Below, piece by piece: positions 1-12,395 of a DNA stretch of 64,000 nucleotides (position 1 is its first letter; the number at the start of each line of letters is the position of its first letter). The translations under genes and the position numbers were made by a program. The stretch covers positions 368,660 to 432,659 of the forward strand of contig JXTB01000166.1 in assembly GCA_002914805.1 (NCBI GenBank). The letters are read 5' to 3'. The notes beneath the pieces were generated by a model, which was not told the DNA's origin, did not search any database, and saw nothing but the letters and a program-made list of their open reading frames with translations. Source of the DNA: Parasponia andersonii (Eukaryota; Streptophyta; Magnoliopsida; Rosales; Cannabaceae).

Positions 1-935
1 AAGATGTTTTCCTACATGCTTATGTGTATTATTTCAATTATATGTTATTTATATTGTTGTTGCAAAGCGTATGGAAACATAAGCATGGCATGATCATTAA
101 GCATGATTTTCAAAGAAGTGAAGTTTTCCACACATTAGATTTAAAGTAGTACCATTGTACTAATTTTACGAGATATGTTTTAAGTACAGTGTTTAGTCTA
201 TCTGCGTTAGGTAAGTATAGTTTGCACAGACATCCTTCCCGCATAGGTGGCCACGCCTTACCGACTGCCAGGACTGAGCATTGTACTATGAGATTTATCA
301 GGTGCATTACTTAGTCAGTCTGCGTTGGGTAGGTATGGTTCACATTGGCCATGTGTTTCCTTCCCGCACAGGTGCGCACAGCCTACCGACTGCCACGACT
401 TTGTAATGTACTCAAGGGCCCTATAAAGAAATGTTTTCTAAGAAAAGTGCATCAAAATGAAAAGTTATGAAAGAAAGAGTACAATGGAAAATTCAATAAA
501 GTTTATGCATGAAACATGTTCACAAGCATGCATGATCTTTACTTACTGAGCATTAGCTCATTTAATTCCTGTGATACAGATGAGGACACTTTTGATGTAT
601 AGAGTTGCTAATTAGCTAGCACACTATCTTGTCGCCATGATCATACCGATGTAAACGAGCTTGACTTGTGGGCGACGTTTTATTTGTATTTTGTTATTCT
701 AATGTGTTGTAAATATTACTACTGATGGCAAGATAAATAGATATGGAGTTTTTAGTTGTATATTTTGTAAAGACACTTTTAAAAAGTAATGCCACGTAGT
801 TTCTTTTGTTTCAGAGCTCGAAAAGTTTAAATTTGGCCCACCTTTTTGCAAGAAACTAAAAATATGGGTTATAAAAGAGTAATGCCTCCTAGTTTGACCT
901 ACATAGTCATATAGTTAGGCCAAGGGGGCATAACA
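1..935 (+). repeat. 5' LTR of Tekay-1 (3' portion only)
   Basis: Position 1 aligns with 7615 and position 935 with 8549 at one constant offset, so the shared 935 bases show no net insertion or deletion. The LTR ends in CA, four bases before the primer-binding site. The first ~2 kb of this LTR lies left of the window. Confidence 0.93.
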
Positions 936-939
936 GTGT

Positions 940-951
940 TGGTATCAGAGC
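940..951 (+). other. Primer-binding site of Tekay-1
   Basis: TGGTATCAGAGC lies just after the LTR end. It is the usual plant primer-binding site complementary to the 3' end of initiator methionine tRNA. Confidence 0.9.
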
Positions 952-1131
952 GGAGGTTTAGACTTTTCTGAAGACTGCCTACATATGTATGATCATCTGA
1001 CAGAAAGCTCAGTTAACTAGTAAGTCTAAATAATTGCATATGTGCACTTTATTTTGTTATATAAATTTGATGTACACATTATTATTGGCTATTATGTTTG
1101 TTTGTAAGTAAGGGCCATTGTACAGGAAATT

Positions 1132-2200
1132 ATGCCAAAGGGTAGAGGTCAGACTAGCCACCCGAGGGGTGATCAAGACAATGACAAAGATACTACTATT
1201 CATCGATTAGCTGAATTAGTAGAGAGACAAGCTCAACAAATAGGAAGGCTTATAGAACGAGATCAAAGGAGAGACAAACAATTACCAGTACAAGCTGTGG
1301 CTAGACAAGAAAATCATGAACCAGCTTCTGAAAGGTTTAGGAAGAATAAACCTCCAGTTTTTAAAGGTGAAACCGATCCATTATTAGCTGAGGAGTGGAT
1401 TCGAAGTTTGTAGGGCATCTTTGATTATATAAGAATCCCTGACGAAGAGAAAGTTTCTTGTTCTACTTATATGTTTCAAATGGATGCCAGGCATTGGTGG
1501 GATTCCGTAAAGTCAATCACTGATGTTAACAGTTTGACTTAGGAGAGATTCAAGGAAATCTTTTATAGGAAGTACTTTAGTGAAGCTCATCGACTTGCAA
1601 AGGTGGCTGAGTTTACGAATTTGAGGCAAGGTGGCATGTCTGTGTGTGATTATATAAAGAAATTTGATGAACTATCCCGCTTTGCTCCTCATATGGTGAG
1701 TACCAACGAGTTAAAAGTAAATCAGTTTCTACAGGGGCTCAAAGCAGAAATATATAGGGATATTAAGATGTCTACAGGAAAAGGTGTACCCTACACAGAA
1801 GTTGCAGAAAAAGCTCTTGAAGCTGAAGAAGCTGAACTGAAGGTGGTAAAGACACTAGAAATTAGAAAAAATATAAATATGGCAAGGAGAAATGCAAATT
1901 TCGAAAAAGATACTCAACCAGGATTTAATGGAGGCAAAAGAAAATTCCCACAGGGTCAGGGACAAAGACAAGATCCTTCAAAGCACCCAACAACAGGTCA
2001 ACAAATGCAATCCACTCCAACTCAGAAAGTTACATGTCCCAAATGTGGGAAGCCTCATAAAGGTGAATGCCTTTTTGGTAGTAGAGCGTGTTATACCTGT
2101 GGCAAGACAGGACATTATTCTAGAGACTACCCCTCCACATTTGGTGAACAAAAGAAAGTTCTAGCTCGTGTATTTACCATGAATACGACAGATGCTAAGA
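1132..2200 (+). pseudogene. gag region of Tekay-1 (fossil)
   Basis: Retrotransposon capsid region that would package element RNA into cytoplasmic particles. The start fits an ATG in MPKGRGQTSHPRG, 180 bases after the primer-binding site. The middle has the plant Gypsy gag signature (YIKKFDELSRFAPHMV). A basic, Gln-rich stretch and two cysteine clusters (CPKCGKPHKGEC; CYTCGKTGH) at about 2033-2125 form the nucleic-acid-binding zinc knuckle. The region is no longer a single open frame. Protease follows directly. Confidence 0.88.
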
Positions 2201-2214
2201 CTGATCCATCGATT

Positions 2215-5200
2215 GTAGCAGGTGAGATCTCTATCTTTGATATTTTCGCAAATACATTAATAGATTCAGGAGCTACACATTCATTTGCATCCCCAGCATA
2301 TGTGAGAAAATTGGCAGATCACCTGAAACTTTGAATTTAAGATATTGTGTAACTATTCCATCTGGAGAAGTGCTATGAGCGTATCCAATATAGATGGATG
2401 GTAGAGAGTTGTGGGTAGACTTAATAGTGTTGGATATGCAGGATTTTGAGGTGATTTTGGGTATGGATTGGCTATCTAAGTATCATGCCAACATTGATTG
2501 TAATGGTAAGAGAGTGGTATTTCAGCCATCTGGTGAAGAGAAGTTTATTTTCCTTGGGTCTTCTAAGAAGAAAATGGTGCCAATTATTTCAATGATAAAA
2601 GCAAGGAAATTACTTGAGAAAGGATGTACTGGTTATTTGGCAAATGTAATGGATACTAGAGAAGAACTTAGGATAAGGCCACAGGAAGTACCAGTAGTTA
2701 ATGAATTTCTAGAGGTATTCCCAGAAGATCTACCAGGATTACCACCTGATAGAGAGAAAGAGTTTGCTATTGACTTGTTACCTGGCATTGCTCCTATTTC
2801 TAAAGCACCATATAGAATGGCTCCAGCAGAGTTGAAGGAATTAAAGGTACAATTACAGGAGCTTTTGGACAAGGGTTTCATACATCCAAGCTTTTCACCA
2901 TGGGGTGCTCCAGTGCTATTTGTAAAGAAGAAAGATGGAACTATGAGGCTTTGTATTGATTATAGAGAGTTAAATAAGGTTACAATCAAGAATAAATATC
3001 CTCTCCCTAGAATTGATGATTTATTTGATCAGTTACAAGGTGCTTCAGTATTTTCCAAGAATGATTTAAGATCAGGATACCATCAACTGAAGATTAAGGA
3101 AGAAGATATTCCTAAGACAGCTTTTAGGACAAGATACGGACACTATGAGTTTTTAGTGATGCCCTTCGGTTTAACTAATGCCCCAGCTGTTTTTATGGAC
3201 ATGATGAACAGAGTATTCAAGGATTTCTTGGATAGTTTTGTTATAGCGTTCATTGATGACATTTTGATATATTCGTGCTCAAGGGAGGAGCACATGGAGC
3301 ATTTGAGAATAGTTTTGAGGATCTTGAAAGAAAAGCAGTTGTATGCAAAGTTCAAGAAGTGTGAGTTTTGGTTGGAGAAAGTTATCTTCCTTGGTCATGT
3401 AGTGTCTGGAAATGGTATTTCTGTAGACCCAGCAAAGGTTGAAGTTATAAGTAATTGGTCAAGGCCTACAAATGTTTCAGAGATTCGTAGTTTCTTGGGA
3501 TTGGCTAGTTACTATAGAAGGTTTGTAGAAGGATTTTCTAACTTGGCCTCTCCTTTGACTCAGTTGACTAGAAAGAATATGAAGTTTCATTGGAATGATG
3601 ATTGTGAAAAGAGTTTTCAAGAGTTAAAACATTGTTTGGTCACAGCTCCTACACTTTCTATACCCACTGAATCTGGGGGATTTGTTGTTTACAGTAATGC
3701 CTCAAAGAATGGTCTAGGCTGTGTTCTATGCAAAATGGTAAGGTTATTGCCTATGCTTCTAGGCAACTAAAAGAATATGAAAAGAAATATCCTACTCATG
3801 ATTTGGAGCTAGCAGCAGCAGTTTTTGCACTGAAGATTTGGAGACATTATTTTTCTGGAGAAAGATGTCAAATTTACACAGACCATAAAAGTCTCAAGTA
3901 TTTCTTTACCGAAAAGGAACTGAATATAAGACAGAGAAGATGGTTGGAACTGGTAAAAGACTATGATTGTGAAATTAACTATCATCCAGGGAAAGCTAAT
4001 ATGGTTGCAGATGCTCTAAGTAGAAAGTTATTAGCGGCTATGTCACTTAAGTATGTTGATCAAAAGCCTCTTTTGATGGATTTGCATCGATTGGAATTAG
4101 AGATTGTGCCTATAGGTTTAATAGAGAGATTAGCAGCTCTTACATTGCAACCTACAATTTTAGAGAGAATCAAGCAAGACCAGAATACGGATCCTTATCT
4201 AACAGGTTTAAAGACCAAGATAGAGTCCGGAAAGGAGGTAGCCTTCCAGATTTCTAGTGGTGGTGTAATCAGATACAGAAATAGACTCTGTGTGCCAGAC
4301 GGAACAATTAGAAATGAGATATTAATAGAAGCTCACACTACTCCTTACTCTGTGCATCCTGGTATTACAAAGATGTATAGGGATTTGAAAATGCATTACT
4401 AGTGGCCAAGTATGAAGAAAGAGGTGATTGAGTTTGTAGAACAATGTCTCACATGTCAGCAAGTTAAAGCTGAACATCAAAGACATACCGGTACCTTAAA
4501 GCCCATACATGTGCCATAATGGAAATGGGAAGAGATTGCTATGGATTTGGTGGTTGGACTTCCTAAGACAAATAAAGGCCATGATGCTATTTGGGTTATT
4601 GTGGATAGATATACTAAGTCAACCAATTTCCTGCCAATTAAAGTGACTTATAGTTTGGATCAGTTGGCTCGGTTGTATGTTCGAGAAATCATTAGACTAC
4701 ATGGTGTCCCAAAGGTTATTATTTCTGACCGAGATGCTAGATTCACTTCAAAATTCTGGAAGAGGTTTCAGGAGGCTATGGGTACAAAACTAACATTCAG
4801 AACAGCTTTTCATCCTCAAATAGATGGACAATCAAAGAGAACCATACAGACTCTTGAGGATATGCTTAGAGCATGTGTGTTAGATTTTCATGGATCTTGG
4901 AGCAAGTACTTGTCGTTGATAGAATTTGCCTACAACAATAGTTACCAAGCGTCAATTGAAATGCCTCCGTATGAAGCCTTGTATGGAAGAAAATATAGAT
5001 CTCTAATTCACTGGGATGAGATGGGAGAAAGGAAATTTCTTGGTCCAGAATTTGTAAGAGAAATAGCTGAAGCAGTAAAAAAGATTCGTAAACAGTTATT
5101 AGCTATTCAGAACAGACAGAAGCATTATGCTGATCCTAAAAGGAGAGAGGTCATATTTGATGTTGGGGACAAAGTATTTTTGAAGGTTGCACCCATGAAA

Positions 5201-5580
5201 GGAATCATGAGGTTTGGGAAGAAAGGGAAGCTTAGTCCTAGATATATAGGCCTATATGAGATACTGACAAAGTTGGAGATGTTGCCTATAGACTTGCATT
5301 ACCACCCTTACTGTCAAACGTGCACAACGTTTTTCACGTCTCTATGTTAAGAAGATATGTTCCAAACCCTTCACATATTTTGAGTTACGAGCCATTGGAG
5401 TTGAGCCAAGATGTGAGTTATGAAGAAGAACCAGTGGAGATTTTGGATAGAAAAGAGAAGGAGCTTAGAAGCAAGAAGATCCCTTTGGTCAAAGTATTGT
5501 GGAGGAACCACGAAGTAGAAGAGGCCACATGGGAAAGAGAAGAAGAGATGAAAACTAAGTATCCTCACTTATTTGGGTAA
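2215..5580 (+). pseudogene. pol region of Tekay-1 with chromodomain (fossil)
   Basis: Domains in order: aspartic protease (LIDSGATHSF, ~2257); reverse transcriptase (~2800-3340) with [29 protein letters not shown] and the catalytic FIDDILIYS near 3250; RNase H (~3690-4020), ending in the ADALSRK motif; integrase with an HHCC-type zinc finger (~4330-4460) and a catalytic core (~4540-5000) including HPQIDGQSKRTIQTLEDML; and a C-terminal chromodomain (VLWRNHEVEEATWE, ~5495-5540). In living chromoviruses the chromodomain is thought to steer insertion into heterochromatin. A few breaks divide the region. Confidence 0.92.
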
Positions 5581-5602
5581 GTAAATTTCGAGGACAAAAT
5601 TT

Positions 5603-5619
5603 AATTAGGAGGGAAGGAT
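5603..5619 (+). other. Polypurine tract of Tekay-1
   Basis: The purine-rich run AATTAGGAGGGAAGGA directly before the TGTAATGCCC start of the 3' LTR is the expected plus-strand priming site. Confidence 0.85.
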
Positions 5620-8549
5620 TGTAATGCCCAAGATTCTCACATGCATAATAGGCCAATAATAAACATGTTCATATTGCATAATAGACATATCAAGTGACTA
5701 GAATCAACTTTACAGTAAATTTCTCATTCTTTATTGTTAAATGCTTTCAATATGTGTTATTGTACTAATATTTGTCGAAGTGTTCTCATGCAGTGTAAAG
5801 GCTCAGTACCCTCAGAGAGAGAGAGCTAGGTGTGTGAGAAGAACAAAGAATATATATTCATGAATACAATACAATGTGCTCATGCATTAAAATCAAGTTT
5901 GATGATAACTAGGTAAAATAGTAGTTTTTCGGTAAAGTGCACTTTCACGTTTTCTGGAACCAAATTCATTGTATGTTTAACACATGATAGCTTTAATTTA
6001 ATGTTTAGGACTCATTTTTAGCATTTAAAAAAAAATGTTTATTCCAGTTAAGCACGAGATGACAGTCACTATACTGAACTGTGTTTAATTACACTAAGCT
6101 AGCTTAGATTTAGCTTAATCGCGTAATGTCATCTTTGTGCATTCTATGAATTGAGCAATTATACTATATTTGCATTATCAATTAGATTCTAATGGACTTT
6201 TTTTTTTTATATTTAATGATTGGTTATGAGGCTAGGTGCCATCAAATTAGAATAAGATTGGCCATATAGGATCATAAGTCAAAGTATGACTAGATTTAAC
6301 TTTTTAAGCTAGGTTTCATAATTTTGGTCTACACTTGAGTGTATAGGATTGACTGGCAATGTGGTGAGCATGCTAAGGATGTTTTAGAGCTTGACACATG
6401 GAAGGAAAAGGTTTGAAATTCCAAAAATACCCCTTAGAACTTAAGTTATGCCATTTCTTAGTCATTAAGTATCACTTTTGGTCCAAATCTGGTCATTTTC
6501 TTCTCCTTTCTCTCCAGCCACGACCAGAAACTCTCCCACTCATTTTTAGACTACTCTCAGCTCCCTTAACCACTTCCAAGAGTTTCCAAGTGGTAGAACT
6601 CAATTTGGAGCTCAAGAAAGCAAGATAAGTCTAAACTAGTCAAGATAATTCTACTAGTTCTTCTTCCTAGGTTTTGTGTGGTTATTTCAATTCTCCACTT
6701 GATATTACTTCAGTAATATTTCCTCTAGGTCCTCTTGAGTCCTAAGATCAATTTCAAAGCCTTAGAAATTAGTTTTGTGGAAGTAGAAAGCAAGAGCTTC
6801 AATAAAAGTTCAAACTAGTCAAGGTGAGTTTTTTTGTGGAATTTAGAATTTGTAATTTATTTCCATGGCTTTAGCTCTTTAATTAAAGCTTTATTTGATT
6901 AATTAAGGTCTAAGAAAACCTTATATATGGCTGGAAAAACAGAATTTAACTGGAAGATTAAAGTTAGTCTTAAAGCCCGAAAGTTTGCTACTTTTTGATT
7001 CATGTGTTTTCAAGTGTTCTATAGTTAGAATAAGCACCCATACTTGTAATCTGATTTTATAAAATTGAAATGTATATTTTTTTGATCCCATGATGTAAAT
7101 ATATTTGTTTCATTGCTGTTTGTGACAATAGAAAAGTGTAAAAGTGGTTTTAAACTTTGTTTAAAACGAAAGGAATTCAAGTGTACCTAGGTTGCTCTAA
7201 ATGAGCCTCTTTGAGTTATATATGTGGGAATTGGCTGGTTGATTGTTATTACAGGTCTTAAACCATGATTTGAATCATGTGGGGATATCCTAAAAGTAGG
7301 GGAGGTACTGTCCAAATATTTTTAGAACCAAGTCGTGCCAGTTAGAAGCTAATGGACTAGTTTTTATGAGAGTAGATAACATTTTGGTTCGTTTTGTGAT
7401 TAGGGTTCCTTCTTTTGTAAAAGTTGTGATTCGGTCTTCTACTTGTTTTCTTTAAGCATTTTACAATGTAGTAATAATGTTAGTAATAAAATTGACATCA
7501 GGTCTTCCACACACCTTGCCACAAAGAATACTGACCCTTTCCACTATCTTTTCTACCGGACACAAGGTAAGTGAAGATTTATTTTAACTGTATCACAAGA
7601 ACAATAGTAGATAAAAGATGTTTTCCTACATGCTTATGTGTATTATTTCAATTATATGTTATTTATATTGTTGTTGCAAAGCGTATGGAAACATAAGCAT
7701 GGCATGATCATTAAGCATGATTTTCAAAGAAGTGAAGTTTTCCACACATTGGATTTAAAGTAGTACCATTGTACTAATTTTACGAGATATGTTATAAGTA
7801 CAGTGTTTAGTCTGTCTGCATTGGGTAAGTATGGTTTGCACAGGCATCCTTCCCGCATAGGTGGGCACGCCTTACCGACTGCCAGGACTGAGCATTGTAC
7901 TATGAGATTTATTAGGTGCATTACTTAGTCAGTCTGCGTTGGGTAGGTATGGTTCACATTGGCCTTGTGTTTCCTTCCCGCACAGGTGCGCACAGCCTAC
8001 CGACTGCCGCGACTTTGTAATGTACTCAAGGGTCCTATAAAGAAATGTTTTCTAAGAAAAGTGTATCAAAATGAAAAGTTATGAAAGAAAGAGTACAATG
8101 GGAATTTCAATAAAGTTTATGCATGAAACATGTTCACAAGCATGTATGATCTTTACTTACTAAGCATTAGCTCATTTAGTTCCTGTGATGCAGGTGAGGA
8201 CATTTTTGATGTATAGAGTTGCTAGTTGGCTAGCACGCTTTCTTGTCGCCATGATCATACCGATGTAGACGAGCTTGACTTTTAGGCGATGTTTTATTTG
8301 TATTTTGTTATTCTAATGTGTTGTAAATATTACTACTGATGGCAAGATAAACAGATATGGAGTTTTTAGTTGTATATTTTGTAAAGACACTTTCAAAAAG
8401 TAATACCACGTAGTTTCTTTTGTTTTAGAGCTCGAAAAGTTTAAATTTGGCCCACCTTTTTGCAAAAAATTAAAAATATGGGTTATAAAATAGTAGTGCT
8501 TCCTAGTTTGACCTACATAGTCATATAGTTAAGCTAAGGGGGCGTAATA
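5620..8549 (+). repeat. 3' LTR of Tekay-1
   Basis: About 2.93 kb, starting TGTAATGCCC after the polypurine tract. The inner part holds pyrimidine/purine-rich, intron-like leader stretches around 6500-6850. Its last 935 bases match 1-935. The same LTR family recurs as the reverse-oriented solo LTR at 24261-27140. Confidence 0.92.
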
Positions 8550-8590
8550 GTGTTTGTATCAGAGCAGAGGTTTAGACTTTTCTGAAGACA
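8550..8590 (+). repeat. Leader/primer-site stub after the 3' LTR of Tekay-1
   Basis: The 40 bases after the 3' LTR match the internal leader after the 5' LTR (936-976): primer-site-like GTATCAGAGC followed by AGAGGTTTAGACTTTTCTGA. Similarity stops at about 8590. A normal 3' LTR is followed by host DNA, so this looks like the start of a second internal region, as expected if two copies once shared this LTR. Confidence 0.85.
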
Positions 8591-8788
8591 CCTTTTTGTC
8601 TTATTGCTAAAATTCTTATGAAAGCTTCATTTTGTTTTAGTTATTGCTCTAGGAGAAGTCAAAATGATTCTTCCACTTGGAATTATATGTGTTAGAATAC
8701 AGATTGTGTTGTTGTATACGAAAGTTGAACGCAACTAGCTTGTTCAATGGTATAAGATGCATAAGAACTTCCAATTAGCAATTAAAAC
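8591..8788 (-). pseudogene. Athila-type gag fossil, downstream piece
   Basis: Minus-strand translation near 8660-8710 gives NLYSNTYNSKWKNH, very like the NPYSNTYNPGWRNHPNFSW stretch of plant Athila-type Gypsy gag. The matching upstream piece lies at 19608-20040, beyond the inserted Tat element. It is decayed, with several breaks, and no LTR of its own is visible. Confidence 0.75.
8784..8788. repeat. Target-site duplication AAAAC, left copy
   Basis: AAAAC directly before the TGGTGATGG end of the Tat element. An identical AAAAC follows its other end at 19608-19612. Confidence 0.88.
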
Positions 8789-9426
8789 TGGTGATGGAGG
8801 TTTTATCAACAATAAATTTAGAAAAAATTAATAGATGTGGCTTATGGGAATTGAGTTAATAATCAAAGCAAATAAAGAGAGAGGATTTTTATAGTGGTTT
8901 AGCTCTAAAAAGATGAGCTTACGTCCACTGTTTTTCACTATTTTATGGAGAATTACAAGCACTCAAAGATACAATGTCTCATCTAGAAATTGGAAAACTA
9001 AAAAGCAATTAGAATACTCAAAACTTGATCCCTCTTCGGAACATTGAGTCCCCTTTATATAGGTAAAGGTAACCCTATATCCCTATGATCCTAATTGTGT
9101 AAACGGGTAACTATACAATCGGGTAACATAAATTAAGTAACAACATAATTGGATAACCACTCAAAACGGGTAACTGGTTGATCATAAATAGGAGACTTCT
9201 GTTTCCCTTTCCTTGTAGGTTTCCTGTTTGACATAATATATACTTGTTTCCCTTTTCTTTCGGAAGAGGTCGCCCACCACCTATACAGAGAAGGTCGCAC
9301 ATACTTATGCAAAGGAGACTACACGGAGAAGGTCGCATATAACTTGTGGAAGAGGTCACACATAACCAACACGGAGGAGGTCGAACTTAACCCTTATGCG
9401 ACCTTAGGATTTTAGACCGCACAACA
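8789..9426 (-). repeat. 3' LTR of the Tat element
   Basis: About 638 bp, with TG...CA ends on either strand. It matches 18972-19607 with about 27 visible differences and one 2-base indel. The GAGGTCGCA-type short motif recurs several times in 9260-9400. Confidence 0.93.
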
Positions 9427-9441
9427 ATTGCCCCCAGCTCC
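9427..9441 (-). other. Polypurine tract of the Tat element
   Basis: On the minus strand the sequence before the 3' LTR is GGAGCTGGGGGCAAT, a G-rich purine run in the position expected for plus-strand priming. Confidence 0.75.
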
Positions 9442-9797
9442 ATTAGTTCTTTAGGACGAAATAAAGCTTCCAATTACCGTGCGACCTTAAAAATATGATG
9501 CCATGACCCAAACTTGAAGTCTCTGAAGAGTCGAAGAGTCGCCAGATTTCAAATCCCATCTCTCAAGATCACGCGTATCTTTTTTCTGTCGGAACAAAAC
9601 ACGTGTAGCCTTTTCTGAGAAAGAGTAGAATTCGAGGAAGTCTAATGATATCAACCGTCTCTTTTTTAAAACCAAATCTTTTCAAATTTTAAACAATTCT
9701 GATTTTTCGGAAAGAATCAAATCCCGCGCAATCTTTGGCCTTCAGATTTAAAAATTAAACTCCCTGATCTACGGCTGTGATTTAACGGTACCTGGAA

Positions 9798-9805
9798 TAT
9801 AAATA
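9798..9805 (+). promoter_or_regulatory. TATA box of the antisense gene
   Basis: TATAAATA on the + strand, opposite in direction to the retrotransposon. A CT-rich leader with CAGAGAATATCG and GAACCCTAGAG follows, and a splice donor lies 160 bases on. The placement fits a plant RNA polymerase II core promoter for the gene beginning at 10341. Confidence 0.6.
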
Positions 9806-9967
9806 TCAGAAACCAGCATGCTCCTGTTTCATTTTACTGTTTCCATCTCAGAGAATATCGAAACTTCAGAGAACCCTAGAGTGCGGTTTCATCTTTCAGC
9901 TTCCACAATCACAGCTTCTTCTCCGACGAAGTTCAAATCATTTCAAATCCTCCGCTTCTGAAGAAAG

Positions 9968-10340
9968 GTCAGTTTATTTCTTCTCTTATTTCTTCTATTC
10001 TTGAAAAAGTGATTTCAATCTGTAGGAATAAATACTCATCCTACACTGAAGTGAAATGAGAATTTTTTTTTTTTACACTCCCCCTTTTTCAGTCCGTAGG
10101 GTAGACTTACTAGATAACAATCAGAAACGAACCTGTGAAAAGAATTTCTAGGGTCTGATACCCTATTTTATTCCCAACGAACTGCTCGAACATTTACTGA
10201 TGAACTGCTCGAACATTTTTACGAATCCGTAGACCATTTAGGAATGAGCTTGCTTGCTTAGTACATTCTTAGGATGAATACCCAAAGTGCTAGCATAGTG
10301 AAAATCCTCGATGCCTGAATCCCTGCGTATTTCTTTTCAG
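9968..10340 (+). other. Leader intron of the antisense gene
   Basis: The donor AAAG|GTCAG at 9967/9968 and the acceptor TTCTTTTCAG ending at 10340 place the intron immediately before the ATG of the antisense gene. The 373-bp interval is T-rich like plant introns, and a 5'-UTR intron fits the strong promoter-like sequence upstream. Confidence 0.55.
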
Positions 10341-12315
10341 ATGTCTAGTAGTGAGGAATTTAGGGAAGGAAATGCATTTTCTGGAGAATCTAACTCGAGT
10401 GTTAGCTCCATTAATCTCGAAGATTATCTCGAGCCGGAACCCGAGATAGAAATAACAGGGGCCAGACAGAGTAGTCCTCGAATAGGCGATCTCCCCCAGG
10501 ATCAGTGGCCTAGACATATAAGGGATGCCCCTGCATTTTCATCTGGCTACCAATATGTAGCAGGGAATTCGTCATGTACCAATATATGGACGAGCTGCAC
10601 ATCGAACAAACTCAGCAAAATTGCGAGCAGCTATAAGATCACCATACCCCTTCGTCTACCAATGGAATTTAACCGACCACACACTCCCCCACATGGACTC
10701 ACTTCCTTTTCTGAGGCAGTCCTCAAGTGTGGCGTGCATCTCCCACTCCATCCATATATAAAATCAATCATTGATTACTATGGAGTCGTCCCTTTTCAAT
10801 TGACCCCTAATACCTATAGATATATGGTAGGTTTGTATATACTATACCATAAACTAGGTTTAGAAACCCCTTCACCTGAAGAATTTTCTTGGTTCTACCA
10901 AGTAAAATCAAATCCGTCAGATCTCGGCTTCTTCTATGCGAGAAAATGTCGAATCAGACAATAAAAATGATCTACGGGGTTCGCAACAACATGGGAAAAT
11001 GGAAAAATCTATTTTTCCATTTTGACTATGCAGCTAACGGCTTCTTTCAGAATCCCAGTAGGTAGTCTTCCAGTTTATTGCCTTATTTCTATGTTTATTC
11101 TTATACTGATCGCATTCGAATGTCATCGCAGATAATAAGGATCAGCTCGCAAGAGTATATAAAATCAATGACCTTCCAATTGAGGAATGTAATTGGAAGG
11201 TACTAGGCACTTCGAATAACCTGGTCGCTTGCGGTCTGCTTCCGAAGGGTGCCGCGTTCCCAGACCCCCCAGTTCTCTCGTCCAGGCCTTCGAGCTCGAA
11301 GAAGAAGCCAAGGAAAAGGACGGACTTAGGTGCCTCATCTTCGAGGATTAGAAAACGAAAGGCACCAGCCATACCTCCATGCTCAGAGCCTTCATCTCTA
11401 GAGACAGTGTCACCATTAGCTCCTCAACCAGCTCCACAAGAAGAAGGTAATTACACGCTCATTCTAATTACCTTTATACTAAATTTCCTCGCTCACTTAC
11501 ATATCAGTACAGAGATGGTCATTGGTAGCGGCTTGCGAGCACCCCTGAACCCCCTACCGAGGCTACCACTTCTTCGGAACCGACCTTGGCAGATAAAGGT
11601 GATGAGCTCTTCGCACTCCTCAACCAATTACCAGAGAAGGCTGGTATGAGTGCAGCCTTTATCGATCACTTCACATCTGAAGAAGGTTGGGAGCGGATGA
11701 AGCGACGTTCTGCCAAGTTCGCTTTCGGATCTTCGATGAGGATGCTAGCCAATGTAAGCTTTTCTATCTTCTCTCCATGTGTATTCTTTTGATGTTAACT
11801 TAGAGATTTATATATATATATTTTTTTTTTAGACTGCAGCTGCTGCTGTCCTGATGCACGATCCGGTTCTCGAATGCTTGGAGAAGGCTGAGAAAGTTGA
11901 AGAAATAACACAAGCTTTCAAGAACTCAGAAAAGGCTCGGGAGGAGGAGAGAATGGCCTTCAACTTGGAAAAGTAGCAAATGCTCAAGGACCTGGCCAAG
12001 GAGAGACTCACCAAGGAGAATCTCGAGGAGAAAGTCAAAGAGCTCGAGATGGTCATTTCTGAGCATTCGGATCGTATGAGGGAAGCGACCACTGAGGCGG
12101 TTCACAAAGCTATCGAGGAGTTCAAAGCGACCGAGTTCAAAGAACTCGAAGATAAAGCTAGTGTTATCGCCTCGTCGACTATCATCTTCAACATTTTCTA
12201 CGAGCATCTGGATTTTGACTTCTCCATTCTTGGCGAGGATGTGGTCGAACTTGTGCAGAGTTGGAAAGAAGATACCACCAAGGCTGGGGATGGCGGCGCG
12301 AGCCCTTCTACATGA
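10341..12315 (+). pseudogene. Spliced antisense gene inside Tat element (gypsy-type transposase-like, Transposase_28-like domain)
   Basis: A + strand gene lying against the direction of its host element, between pol and the 3' LTR. The start ATG sits just after a splice acceptor. The first coding exon (10341 to ~11061) begins acidic and Ser-rich, then has HTPPHGLTSFSEAVLKCGV and YYGVVPFQLTPNTYRYMVG, which resemble the plant 'putative gypsy type transposon' domain (PF04195). Apparent introns lie at about 11062-11131, 11447-11507, and 11754-11832, each with GT...AG ends. The last exon (11833-12315) encodes a charged coiled coil (ENLEEKVKELEMVISEHSDRM). Extra and antisense frames are known in the Tat lineage. 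The role is unknown: it may be a passenger or a regulator. The frame is not open throughout, with a couple of breaks. Domain naming is from memory of the family, not from a search. Confidence 0.7.
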
Positions 12316-12389
12316 ACTTTTTTTTTTATATTTAGAACAATGCGGGCTTTGTCCCCCTTCTTTTCTGTTTATGTATGGACAACTCTTTT

Positions 12390-12395
12390 AATAAA
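12390..12395 (+). terminator. Poly(A) signal of the antisense gene
   Basis: AATAAA lies 75 bases after the TGA at 12313-12315, preceded by T-rich and TGTATGG-type sequence (TTTATGTATGG), a typical plant near-upstream/far-upstream arrangement. Confidence 0.55.

Larger units (their letters stand above)
1..8549 (+). mobile_element. Tekay-type Ty3/Gypsy chromovirus (Tekay-1), left edge cut by window
   Basis: LTR retrotransposon fossil with its parts in order: partial 5' LTR, initiator-Met primer-binding site, gag with zinc knuckle, protease, reverse transcriptase, RNase H, integrase, a C-terminal chromodomain, polypurine tract and a full 3' LTR. Protease-RT-RH-integrase order makes it Ty3/Gypsy. 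The chromodomain and ~2.9 kb LTR fit the Tekay/Del lineage. The LTR copies differ at roughly 4-5 positions per 100 by eye, mostly transitions, so it is a moderately young insertion. It is broken, with a handful of breaks across gag and pol. Confidence 0.93.

Noticed and set aside
110-307. Identical-looking small minus-strand frames at 110-307 and 7724-7921
   Set aside because: They are copies of the same LTR stretch, one in each LTR of Tekay-1, without protein-like features.
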